Origin: Dicyema japonicum | Lineage: Eukaryota > Dicyemida > Rhombozoa > Dicyemidae | Assembly: GCA_011109175.1 (NCBI GenBank) | Contig: RDEW01000027.1 | Span: 581,827-645,826, forward strand | Direction of reading: 5' to 3' | Length of the DNA: 64,000 nucleotides | Shown: piece after piece, positions 32,231-42,691 of the stretch | Layout: every line of letters begins with the position of its first letter | Numbering within the stretch: position 1 is the first letter of the stretch | Notes under the pieces: model-generated | The model's database searches: none | What the model saw: the letters and a program-made list of their open reading frames with translations, nothing else | What the model was told of the DNA's origin: nothing | Program-made: the position numbers and the translations under genes

Positions 32231-32985
32231 CTAAAGCTCATTAACAAAAAAACCAAAGGGAGACCGCTGTCCCGTGAACTTTTGCAAATCCTTAGAAGGA
32301 TCGAACATCTCCCGTTCCTCCTCTTCCTTTGGTTTTGCCATTTTCTTCCGTTTTTGGTGCAATTCAAACAGAGACTTCTCCGAGTTGTGCTTCTACAAAA
32401 TGACCCCACCGAGAACATTATATTCCCCCATCATTTTCCACATCTTCTCGTCATACTCTTCGGCCTCCTGCTGCATCGCCTTCCTCTCTATCTCGCTCAT
32501 CCTCTAAGAACTATCGAACCGTCGAAATACAGGCTTCTTTGGTTCTGAGAACATTCGTCCAGAAATGCTAGTCCACAGAGAACGACTGTTTTCCTCGTCG
32601 GGAGAGAGTTTCTTTTTTCGGACACGGAAAATCCGCAGCTTGACTTCAAACAGTCAGGAAGATCTGTCATCCACTCTTCTCTACACTGCCGTGTATTCTC
32701 GGGCTTTTTTATAATGTCATGTGTACTTTATGATTCAAATCGGGGGGATCACTACCATCGATTGATTCTGTAAGATCATTGGCACAATTGGACTGGGATG
32801 GCACCTCTTCTCCTGGAGGAAAAGGACCTATTATGGGACCTTCAGTATGTGATATTTCAGTATGGGTGATGGGAGGTAATGAGGGACCGTAAAAATCGTC
32901 ATCGTCAGAGCTTTCGACTAGATTAATAGACTGATCAAAATATACTAAGGTTTGATGGTAATTCAGGACCATATTTGTTATCCAT
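32231..32985 (-). CDS. GPALPP1: GPALPP-motif protein (DUF3752 family)
   Basis: The start (32985-32983) reads MDNKYGPELPSN. A 28-nt intron (32945-32918) leads to an acidic run SSDDDD and FYGPSLPP, followed by GPIIGPFPPG, three motifs of the GP.LPP type. A 23-nt intron (32726-32704) joins NHK to PENTRQCREEWMTDLP, matching the family's REEWMT.LP. RSLWTS, then EIERKAMQQEAEEYDEKMWK and EREMFDPSKDL agree with the DUF3752 tail (SIWTDTP and P.D..KDL in relatives). Introns of 27 and 24 nt remove the remaining stops. One frame change near 32655 is unexplained. The protein is nuclear in other animals, but its role is poorly defined. Confidence 0.68.
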
Positions 32986-33136
32986 AACAAAAGTCACAAC
33001 AAGAAACCAATTTATACTAAATTTAAAAAAATTAATTTTTTAATTAAATTCTTAAAATTAATAAAAATTTTATTTAGGAAAGAAAAGATAGCAAATGGTC
33101 ATATAGCGGTTTCCTTGACTGCGTGGCTATTCTCTT

Positions 33137-33895
33137 TTAGGATGGGAAGTGAGATTTGCTCAAATAACCAGCAACGCCTACGAGGGTCTTCTGATCGTGA
33201 GAAATACGATTCCCTAGACGACTCAAGAATTCCAAGAATTCTAAAAATATATTTAATAAATTCCACTCAACTTCTTGTTTCTCTATTGTGTGGGTTAATG
33301 AATCAAAAAATATCAAAGCCATTAGGGATCTCAGCTCGGTATCCTTACTTTTTTCTCGACGTTACTAGGAATTCCAGATTTATCATTAGTACCAAACATA
33401 GAATCATAAGCTATAAATGTACACGTGCCGTTTGGATGGTACTGTTCGCTAACCGTTTTCCATTCTCTTTACTTGAAGTTTAACAGATCCTATCACCGAG
33501 GCCTTCTTTAATATTATTAACCCCAAATACGGAGATAAAGAAGTTACTAGTTAACAAATAGTGTATCCAGTTTCATGTCACAAAAGCAGAGTCCGTCCAA
33601 CGTCACAAAGTCTATCAAGATAAAAGTCCATTCCTTGCAGTTGTGGAAATCAAATGATTATTTTTTGTACCTCCAGCAACTGGCGAAATCTGGGGGAGAA
33701 CGAATATCATTTTCGGGACACTTGAGACAGATGGATCATACAATGTCACTCTACTATAAAGTGAAGAGGGGGAACAGAAGAAACAAACAAAAATCTTCAA
33801 TCAAGTCGCCATATGGCACCACGTGGTCGAGCTTTAATTCAAGGCATTCGTTGTCTCTTACTGCACTTTCTACGTCCACAGATCTCCATTAAGAA
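33137..33895 (-). CDS. Putative multi-exon gene, unrecognised
   Basis: Several minus-strand stretches look coding: VESAVRDNECLELKLDHVVP (about 33860), then FRQLLE joined by a 37-nt GT...AG gap to EWTFILIDFVTLDGLCFCDM (about 33610), then EWKTVSEQYHPNGTCTFIAY with DSMFGTNDKSGIPSN (about 33460-33350), and FFDSLTHTIEKQEVEW (about 33290). These have balanced composition unlike the AT-rich noise around them. Not all joins could be made in frame, so boundaries are approximate and the product is unknown. Confidence 0.35.
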
Positions 33896-34242
33896 CTTAA
33901 TGAAACATCGTTCATGAGAGCACCATAATTCTGATATTTCCAATAAAACAAACGAAACTGAGAGAAATGACTAAAACTCTAATTTTTACCGCCAATATGC
34001 GACCAAATGAAGCACAAGAAGTCCCAAATTTAATTTACTACGAAACTAAGGAAAACTAAGTAAAACTGCATATCCCGCGATCCTTTCTCATAATTTAATG
34101 TTTTATCTATTTTTACACAAACTTTAATATTATCTGTCCTATCCTGCCATCACAAAATGAGCCATTTAATAATATTTATTTACCCAAAACAAAACATCAG
34201 TCTTTAGTCTTCTTTTCTGTAATACTACATTTACACTCAATA
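33896..34242. other. Spacer between two unrecognised minus-strand genes
   Basis: AT-rich, with no motif found. Confidence 0.5.
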
Positions 34243-35975
34243 TTACGTTGATTTTGTCTTTTTTGACTTTGTCGGCAAACTCTTTGATCCACTTTTACTG
34301 AACTTGGCCTTCCAGAAAGAGAAAAATTTTCTCTTTTTAGGAGCTTTCTTTTCAGGTACTACTTCGTCCTTAAAAATGAGGGAATGTGACTTACAGGTGT
34401 CTCAGGTTCGAGAATCTTCTCTTGGTAGCTAACATCCCTAAGCGATTCAGTTATTTCAGCCAATATCTGTTCCTTCTCGCATCTCCCAATGCTGACTTCA
34501 TCGATTGACTCCTCCGTAGTTTGAATTCCTTCCATACTAGCAGTCTCCTCAACCGAGCTGACTTGATTTTCATTCGAGGAAGGAAAATGTGATTTATCTA
34601 AATTGTTGAGTTTACTCGGTTACCCTCGCCAATATCAATTTCGCCCCCAAATTCTTGGCCTCCCCCAAGTGAATAGTGTTTGCTCACACCCGAAGAAATA
34701 GTGAGAGACTTGTCGGTACTTTTAGGGTTCGAGCCGTCACTTTCGACAAAATTGTTCCCATTCGTAGTCCATTCTTCCTGACTTACGATTTCTTCCATTG
34801 AAAGGTTTAATTCTTCATTTGGCGGAAGGGATAGTGATTCGTCAGCTTTTACAGGTGGGGGTTGATCATTCACATGTTCAGTTCCTTCCTCTTCCCCAGT
34901 TTCTCTGTTTGAAACGTTTATAGCTTCAGTTGATGAGACGGAGAGTGTCTTTTCCGTATTTATGGAGGGAGACTCAATTTCATTGGTCTCATCCCCCGCT
35001 AGAGAGAGCTCTTGGTCGGGAATTCCCATGATTGGAGTACTCATGGGTTCATTTGACGTTAACAATCTGTCAATTTTAACAGCCTGTGAGAGATCGTCTC
35101 CACCAGTAACAGAGTCCTCACTGAATTGGCATTCCCAGTCATCATCTTCTTTGTACATGCTCACTAATTTGTTCAACTTGTTGTGAATCTTTCCAGATCT
35201 TCTTATTATTCGGGGTTCGCTTAATTTCCTGGGTTTTGAATCATCCCCCGAATGATTTTGACCCGACTCTATATCTCCGGAAGTCTTCAAAGTTTCGACA
35301 TCTTTGTATATTTTGTAATTTTCAACGACTAATGAAGAAATATCTGCAGATTGGACGTTTTCGCATTCAAAATATGCTTCCGTTTCAATTTTTATCTCCT
35401 GATTGGTCGAGCTGAGGGCTATAACCACCAAAATATACTTTCTCCCATCGACCAATTCAGTTTCAACCACGTCGGCAGGTTTTGGGAGAACGTCCTCAGT
35501 TTGGTCAAGTTTAGCGGAATCCAAGTCATCCTGGAGTAATTAACGTTAAATTACGAGTTTAGAGAAAAAGACACTGCTGTATGTAATCTTGCGACTTTTT
35601 GAGCGTCGATGAATCTCAGCCTCGTTGTAAGTGTCCTCTGAATTTACGACCATTTCGTGTGACAAATCTCCAACTGCGCTAACTTTTGGAAATAAAGCTG
35701 AGATTATGACGGAAAAGCTGCCATATTTGATGATTTCTATTTTTAGACACATCAAGCCATTTTAGCAATTAACTAGCTCATTCATGAATTAAGAACTTCC
35801 TCCGTTCCACTTAATGGAAGACTTATTCAAGTTCCCCCACATTGGGGTAGACGAGATTCGACCTTTGAGATTTAGCATCCAATACTTCTTCGCATCAAAA
35901 CCTGAGTTTCCAAGGAAGAGGTACAAGAGGTTGTATCCACCCTGAGGAGATGAAGACATTAAGTGCTTGATCACT
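34243..35975 (-). CDS. Hypothetical acidic Ser/Glu-rich protein with basic C-terminus
   Basis: Upstream exon pieces (GGYNLLYLFLGNSGFDAKKY at about 35940, and IKYGSFSVIISALFPKVSAV at about 35720) lead via a GT...AG gap into a 300-codon exon starting DDLDSAKLDQTED at about 35530. This part is rich in Ser, Glu and Asp and repeats a loose S(L/I)S..NEE pattern. A 26-nt intron near 34610 joins IGE to DKSHFPSSNENQ, and another 26-nt intron near 34375 joins TP to DEVVPEKKAPKKRKFFSFWK. The end is strongly basic with aromatic residues and could bind membranes or nucleic acid. No family was recognised. The start is uncertain. The three 3' exons are well supported by splice phase. Confidence 0.6.
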
Positions 35976-36779
35976 TACTCAAACCTCCAAATAATTGTTC
36001 TATTTTTAGAAATTGTGTTATATTTTTATAGTTTTGGTAAAAACACGACTATCCTATAAACCTCGTAGGTCTCTTAGGACGACTGGGATCATCCAAAAGG
36101 TCGACTCTACCATGCTTAAACTACAAGTTAAAATAATATTCGATTTTACTAAAGGAGATAGTCGGATAGTCCTTAATAGACGTAAATTAACTCTTTACCT
36201 CTTTGAAGATAATTCTGACTATTGACCCCAACAGATCGTCCAGTTCATGATTGGATTGTGTTTTCTTTTTTAACTACGGTTGTTGAAACTGATGATTTCA
36301 AAATTAAGGAGTCCTTGATTGAACTCAAAAACTCACAGGAAGCATTCATTTTATTTAACCTGGTCTTATATAGGTAGGCAATGAACCCACGTGGTAACCG
36401 CAGTAAGCTGAGCCAGGTTTACCCGAACGAGGAAAAGAGGATTCACTAACATCGCTGCTCAGTGGAGGGTGACCAAGAAACTAGTCAAATCCAAAGTTTG
36501 ACGAACGTGAATACTTAACTGCAGAACCAGATCATCTACTAGGACTCACAAAAAGTAAAGAGCATTCGTTGGTTCTCTTTCTAACTGTTATTTACTCCAA
36601 GAAGTGTGTCCTGTCTGTGCGAACTTATATGTATTATTGCTCTCCCGAAAATTACTCAGTCATATATTTTAAGACTGTTTGTCGAATATCCTCACAACCA
36701 TTCTTATATAAGGACTGATCTAACTTCCACATTGTCTTTTACATATATGGTGAGCTTACAATCAGGACTCAAAGGTGAA
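35976..36779. other. Intergenic, nothing recognised
   Basis: Open frames at 36013-36225 (+) and 36606-36780 (+) have no recognised motif. The second merges into the LINE tail that follows. Confidence 0.45.
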
Positions 36780-37110
36780 AACTGTCTACTCGTTTCATAT
36801 GCGGAACTCCAAAAGATGGATAGCTTGCACAGAAAACATTTACGAAAACTATCAGGCTAGACTAGACAAAGAAAATTTCGATAAGAGACTATATCGTGCA
36901 ATCAGTCCCATCGAGCATGAGACTGGTTGAATCGAGGTGGAGACTCTTTGGGAATGTACTGCGTATTGACATAGATGCCCCTGCAATAATGGAACAATAA
37001 TTGAACAATGAGAGTAGACTCCCCTTCTATAGAGGAATGCTGTGGATCACTTTCCCTGTAGCCCTCAAAGTGGATCCTAGAGACTATTATATGATCATTG
37101 GAGAGTGACC
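36780..37110 (+). mobile_element. LINE 3' coding fragment, same family as 53.7-56.8 kb
   Basis: AELQKMDSLHRKHLRKLSG corresponds to LEFKKMNIFHRKKLRNSMG at 56.4 kb. The nucleotide block AGGTGGAGACTCTTTGGGAA and ..GACATAGATGCCCCTGCAA.. aligns with AGGTGGAGACTGTTCGGGCA and GACATAAACGCCCCTGCAA there. Frames are broken, so it is a relic. Confidence 0.65.
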
Positions 37111-37248
37111 CATGGGAGTTGACTATTATATGAATTATCACTTTTCTACAAATTGTTGTAGAAATTAGTTTTGTTATTTAAAATCCAAGGGCATAAAGAG
37201 GAAGTTGATTACTTAGGTGACCATATAATAATTTCTGATGGTTTAAAT

Positions 37249-39017
37249 CAGGGGTTCTCAACCTTTTTTTGCTCGTCGACCCCTTGACTTTTTTTTGACC
37301 TCCCTATTATTTAATCGACCCCTTAAAACTTTTTTATTTAGAACAGACAATTCTAAGTAAAATTAGTTAACTATCTAAAATGAATTCATTGTTAATAATC
37401 AAATAAAACAAAAAAAGTATATATTCAATGTTAAGTTGGTATCTTAGCATAAATCTATAATAAAAAAATTAAATACCAATGGGATCCCTGTGACTGATGT
37501 TTTTTGACCAAAGATTCGATATCTGGCTCTATTTGTGTTATTTTTAAACGAAGATCTCCTCTAATGGACACTTTCAATCTTTTTCGTTCTTTATTTACAA
37601 TTCGATGTAGAATGCTAAATCCGCATTCAACACAGTATGATGTCAGAAGATAGAGTAGCAATTGTGCTATTTTTGTCCACAATTTTGAATAACTCTCTTT
37701 CATATTTTGCCAAAAAATAACAGGTGATTGTAAATCATTATAATATATTTTTGAATTCTTCTTGAATATTTTTTTTGTTCTTCTGGCTTTGACAAAAACG
37801 GATTATCATCCAAGATGGAACTTGTAATTCAAGAATATCTTGGAATCGAACAATCAAATCTTTTTCTATACTTAATAAATGTTGCAAAAAGTTGTTAATA
37901 TCTTCATCATCAAATGTTTGACCAATTGAGTAGAATTCGGGAATGTTATAATAATTTCTTTTTTAAGTTATATTTATATAACTTAATTTTTTCAATAAAT
38001 ATTTGAATAATTCTTTTACAATCTATTACGTCACATACTTTCCCTGAAGTTCTAATAAAACTTCATTAAATTTTCCAAAAATCCAAGTCAAATAAACAAT
38101 TTCTTACTTTTTCGATACAATTAAATCTGCTAAATTTTTGTCACCCTCAGAAGTAAGAAAATTTACGATTGTGTCAAACAATATTGAAAATCGTTCTAAT
38201 GCGTTCTAATGCATTTCGTACCTGTAAAATAAAATTGGAAACTATAACCTCAGTGTGAAGCACAAGACGGACATATGTTTCTTTAGCCACAGCAAAATTC
38301 ACATAAAATATGTTCAACATTATCTGACATTTCGTCAATCCTCGGCGAATTGAATCATTGCTAATTGTCACGGATGTTAAAATTTCGTAGGGATTTAAAC
38401 CCATCAGATCTGATAGAATCACTGATATAGATGGTTTGATGAGATTTTCACCATAAACATGGGAACTCTCATTGTTAACAATAATCATTGCAATTTTATA
38501 GGATGCAATTAGTCGTCCTAAATATAATTTAAAATAACAACTATTGTTTCTTTCACTACTATTTGTAAAAACTGTCAATCGTTTTTGTTTACGAAAAGAA
38601 TCCTTTAATTCTTCAAAATATTCTAATGGTTTATCTTTTTTATCCGAATGTTTACTCCTAAATGATCCAACAATTTGGACGATTTCATTGCATCATTTGA
38701 TAACTTGTTACAGAGTAAGCAATATGGTCTATTTAAAAAAAATTTTATAAATCCAAATGCCAAATATTCATTTTTATATTGACGAATTTTTAATGTAGAA
38801 GGACTACACAAACAAAAACAAGCATGGTAATTTTAAAAATTTTAAAGAACAAAGGTTTACCACTTTAAAAATAAACTAACTTAATTTAAATTGAAAAAGA
38901 TTAAATATATTAAATTTATTTTCGACCCCAAATATTTCATTTTCGACCCCCTTACGATCGATATGGATTGATTTTAGACCCCTGGGGGTCAAATCGACCC
39001 CAGGTTGAGAACCCCTG
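37249..39017 (-). mobile_element. hAT transposon, defective, with TIRs and 8-bp target duplication
   Basis: The element begins CAGGGGTTCTCAACCT at 37249 and ends with its inverse AGGTTGAGAACCCCTG at 39002-39017. It is flanked on both sides by GTTTAAAT (37241-37248 and 39018-39025), the 8-bp duplication expected for hAT elements. The minus strand encodes parts of a ZBED/FAM200-like transposase: a BED-like finger near 38800-38660 (CLLCNKLSNDAMKSSKLLDH), a middle part (38578-38174, ASYKIAMIIVNNESSHVYGE), and the dimerisation domain (37703-37455, CVECGFSILHRIVNK). At 1769 bp it is too short for a full transposase, and frames are interrupted, so it is non-autonomous. Confidence 0.92.
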
Positions 39018-39159
39018 GTTTAAATTATGATATTATATTTATTCAGTATTTAAGCAAAACATGTTTAATTTAATAAAATTAAATTTAAAAATTATATTTT
39101 TTTATTACTAACGATCTGAAAATTGATAAAATGACCAATTAAAAAAATATTTGAATAAA

Positions 39160-40499
39160 CTAGATTAATGTGCAATGTGATGTTTTCTTATTTGTAGAAA
39201 TTTGCTTTCTTGAAACAGATTTTCTTTGGAAATGCTCAGTTTTGGGTTCATTTTCTTCAGTCAAATCCAATGTATTTTTTCTCTGTTCTTTGTTCATGAA
39301 ATGCATTAAAATTCGATAAGTCCCGCATACAGATCCCCGTGTATTCATTCTATTCTCGTCGATGACTTGATTATCAATCCCCAAGTTTTCCAGAATTGAC
39401 TTTGCTTCCAATTCTACCTTTGTTACCGAAGGTCTGTCGAACACAGGGAAAAGGATCTTCTTCTGATCCCGTTCTTCCGTATATTCCCACTCAAGCCATT
39501 CGAAATCACAGAGTTCGTCGACTGTAGGTCTTTTTTGGGGGTCGCCATCAAGCAGGGATTCAATGAGACACTTGCATGAATCGCTTATTGACAGAGGAAT
39601 GTCAATCTTTCTAAAGCGAACTTCGAGGACCGCAGAGGCAATGTCCCTTTTATTTCCATCAAAAAGAAGGTCCCCACTGATAATATAGTATAGAAGTACT
39701 CCCATGGCCCACATGTCCACTTTGAATCCACTATACAGCTGTTTCGCTATTATTTCGGGAGCACTGTGTGAGGGGGTTCCGCAGAATGTCTGGGAGTTTC
39801 TCCGGTCGTCGCATCTCGTTGAAAACCCAAAATCGGCTAGTTTAACTACGTTGCCCTTGGAAACAAGGATGTTGTCGGATTTGATGTCCCTGTGGACGTA
39901 ATTGTTCGAATGCTACGTTTATGTCCCCCGAAACCATATATTTCAGCGCAGACACAATTTGCTTGAAATAGAACCGACCCATGTTCTCCCCAAGAGGTCC
40001 ACCATTTTTTATTTTGCCTGTTAGGTCCCCATTCTCTGCATATTCCATGATCAGGTGGAGTTTCTCGTCGCTTTCTATCACCTAACTTATAAGCGTGGGG
40101 GAACCTCGAATAACCGCAAAATGTTCTTGTGACTCAACTCTTCTAAAATTTGGATTTCCCGGCGGATAAATTGCAAGTCTCTAGCATTTAGTCTCCTTTT
40201 GAAAATTATCTTCACAGCTACCATTTCTGGGGGTTACAAAACACTCAACTATTCGTCAGCATGTGCTCTGCCTGCTTCACCTTTGAGAAGTTCCCCTCTC
40301 CTATGTTCCTCACAAATCTATAAAGCCCAATGCGCTTCCCTAGGACGAACTCCCTCTTGATCTTTTCATTCCACAATTCCTTGACTTTTAGACTTTTGTA
40401 ATTATTTTCATTCATTTGGAGTCGGTCATTAGCCACAATATATATTTTAATCGATTTTAGCCACGACAATCGCTTATTACGACAGTAATCAACAACCAC
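39160..40499 (-). CDS. NIM1K: NIM1-like Ser/Thr protein kinase (CAMK/AMPK-related)
   Basis: A Ser/Thr kinase of the AMPK-related group. The segment REFVLGKRIGLYRFVRNIGE, then GNFSKVKQ is the glycine loop. After a 23-nt intron (40249-40227) come VAVKII (catalytic Lys), LMEY-type hinge HLIMEYAENGDLTGKI, HRDIKSDNIL, ADFGFSTR, FCGTPSHSAPEI and DMWAMGVLLYYIISGDLLF. Splicing a 22-nt intron restores the HRD segment. The family-specific tail SILENLGIDNQVI and GTYRILMHFMNKE follows. The last four residues, CTLI, form a CaaX box, and vertebrate NIM1 also ends in a C-x-x-x motif. The start could be the ATG at 40499 or the inner one near 40415. Catalytic residues are all present, so it should be active. 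Confidence 0.88.
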
Positions 40500-42377
40500 C
40501 TCTTTTCTCGGTCAGTCTTCGATTTCAGTGTGACGCTTGATGTGCATTAAGTATCTCTAGGACTGTCAGTTTTTGGTAGTTTCTTCCTGTTGCAAACGAT
40601 TTCTGTCACTCGAAGGGAGTGGGGGTAAATAAATAATGTGCAATCGAGAAGCTGATTAGATTTCCAGTCTAGATATAACTCTATTATAGGCCTATGTCAG
40701 GATAACTGGTCCACGGTTTATCTTACAGAGGTATTTAACATTGGAATGTAATGTGATGGAAGATCCAATACCCTCAAACAAAACTTTTACTGTTCACTTA
40801 TGCATGGGAATATCAGATTCTTTCAAAAAAGACTTATCCTTTCAATGTTTTTGATTGAACGTGGATCACAGTAGGTAAAATGATATCCTGAGAGAGAATA
40901 ACCACGCAGTCCGTTAATTATTTAAATGAACGTAATGTGATTTCGGTCTCCCTTAGTAACATCAATTTTTTGTCCTTTTCTCGATATCCAAAATACCTTT
41001 GGTAGGTACGACTGACAAAAGATTTTCCGTTACGGATGAAATGACCCATGGATATTTCGACAATGACATCAAAGGGTGTTCCCTTTATCACTACGTCAGT
41101 GAATTTTTTGTATTACTTGAGTGGCTTATGAGTGAAAGAAATAAGATCCGTTCTTGCTGTGGGTCCATAAACTGGCAGTCGTATACAAATACTGAATTAC
41201 TTGACGAATGCGAGAATGCTTGCACATAAAGTGAAACGATCAAGAAGGACAGTGGAGAAAAGTGCACATTTTGCTACAGAATTCAAATGAGGTCTAAGTC
41301 GAAAAAGATATACGTCATTCAGATTAAGAGGATAGGTACAAAGAGAAAATATTGACGGGAGCGAAGTTCGAGTCCACTTGGTGCGCCTGTGGATCTACGT
41401 TCGTATCATGGACACTCGTCCTCTACACTCTGCCAATCATGTCTATTTGACGACCAGAATATGGGCCTCCTCTACTCTTGTGCGAATCCACCTCCAAGTT
41501 CCGCACAGAACCAATTACAACCGTCGGATATTTGGAAGAGTCCGCTCTTGGCTGTGACGTTCTTGTTAGCTACCGACTTCTTTCATTCAAAGGAGCTGGT
41601 GGTAAATAAATATTGAGGAATATAACTCTTTTGGATATTTGTTCCTTTTCTAATAACAGAATTATCAAATAGGAATTGAAGCAGATAAGCTTTTTGAAGG
41701 AACGACTGGAAATTACAGTCAGCCGCTTGTAGGTACCAACCTCAAACTCGTTAGCGAAGCAAGGGTTACTAATATTGTTAAAAACATTACTTGACAACTA
41801 GACAGCTATAATCCCTTTAAAAAAGAAATGGTCAATTTGGATGAAAGGAAATTGATAGAAATTATCATGTAATACTCTCCTAATACACAGGCACACTGGA
41901 ATCACATTAATAGAATATACAGATACGTTAGGAAATGAGCCATAAAGGACTATCACACAAGATATTCACTAGACATCAACAAATCACATTTCTAGAGCTT
42001 ATTGGTGACGAATATTGAGTAACAACGAAATCTTAATTAATCTGCAAAGTCATCTTCTGGCAAGAAGAGTGGAAAGAGAATCAAGCTTATATGAGTCAAT
42101 AGAGACATTAAGTGATTCACCATCAGAAGCCACCTCACATTGACTGATATTCTCCCCACGATCCCATCCACTCACTATAAGCTCGTGTGTACTGTAAATG
42201 CACGTGTGATATGAATTGAAATCCCACTTCTGGATAAAAAATGGTTGGCCCCGGATTCACTTGCCCTAGACCCCCGTGACCGGCCATTTGAGGGAACATC
42301 TACACGTGCAGCTATCCAGTTGCAAATAACAAGCCACTATAATATTAAAGTCACACAAATAATATATAAACAAAAAA
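40500..42377. other. Intergenic, no supportable gene
   Basis: Open frames at 40999-41229 (+) and 41389-41616 (+) show no family motif and no splice-supported extension. No repeat family was identified. Confidence 0.45.
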
Positions 42378-42581
42378 TCAACATTTTTTGCTTTCAAGCA
42401 CAAGCAGTTCGGTTCGCACCATTTCAGCAGAACAAACAGGACACACCAGAAAGCCATCCTTTTCATTAACCTTCCAGCAACCAAGACACAGAACATGCGA
42501 ACAGACACCCTTAAAGGGTAAGCAAGACTCTCTCGTCCACAGCAGATACAATCCCACATAAGATCCCCCTACAAGTGACAC
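42378..42581 (-). CDS. Possible RING-type zinc-finger exon
   Basis: The minus strand encodes CSHVLCLGCWKVNEKDGFLV followed by CPVCSAEM, with Cys/His spacing C-x-H-x2-C-x2-C...C-x2-C as in the second half of a RING finger. A nearby stretch in another frame, WDCICCGRESLAYPL, could supply the first cysteines after splicing, but I found no clean junction. It lies just downstream of RTEL1 on the same strand. If real, it would be a ubiquitin-ligase-type protein. Confidence 0.35.
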   Translation of the reverse strand: MSLVGGSYVGLYLLWTRESCLPFKGVCSHVLCLGCWKVNEKDGFLVCPVCSAEMVRTELLVLESKKC

Positions 42582-42691
42582 ACCAGACTACCTCATTCCG
42601 CCGAGCACCACCAAAGCAGGAATCTAACTAAATAAAACTCCAAAAACCAAAAATCAAGCGATGTTCTTTCATCACAAATGATCGTAAACCT

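Noticed and set aside
41370-41400. tRNA-like B box GTTCGAGTCC near 41.37 kb
   Set aside because: No paired T-stem, acceptor stem or A box at the right distance could be found.
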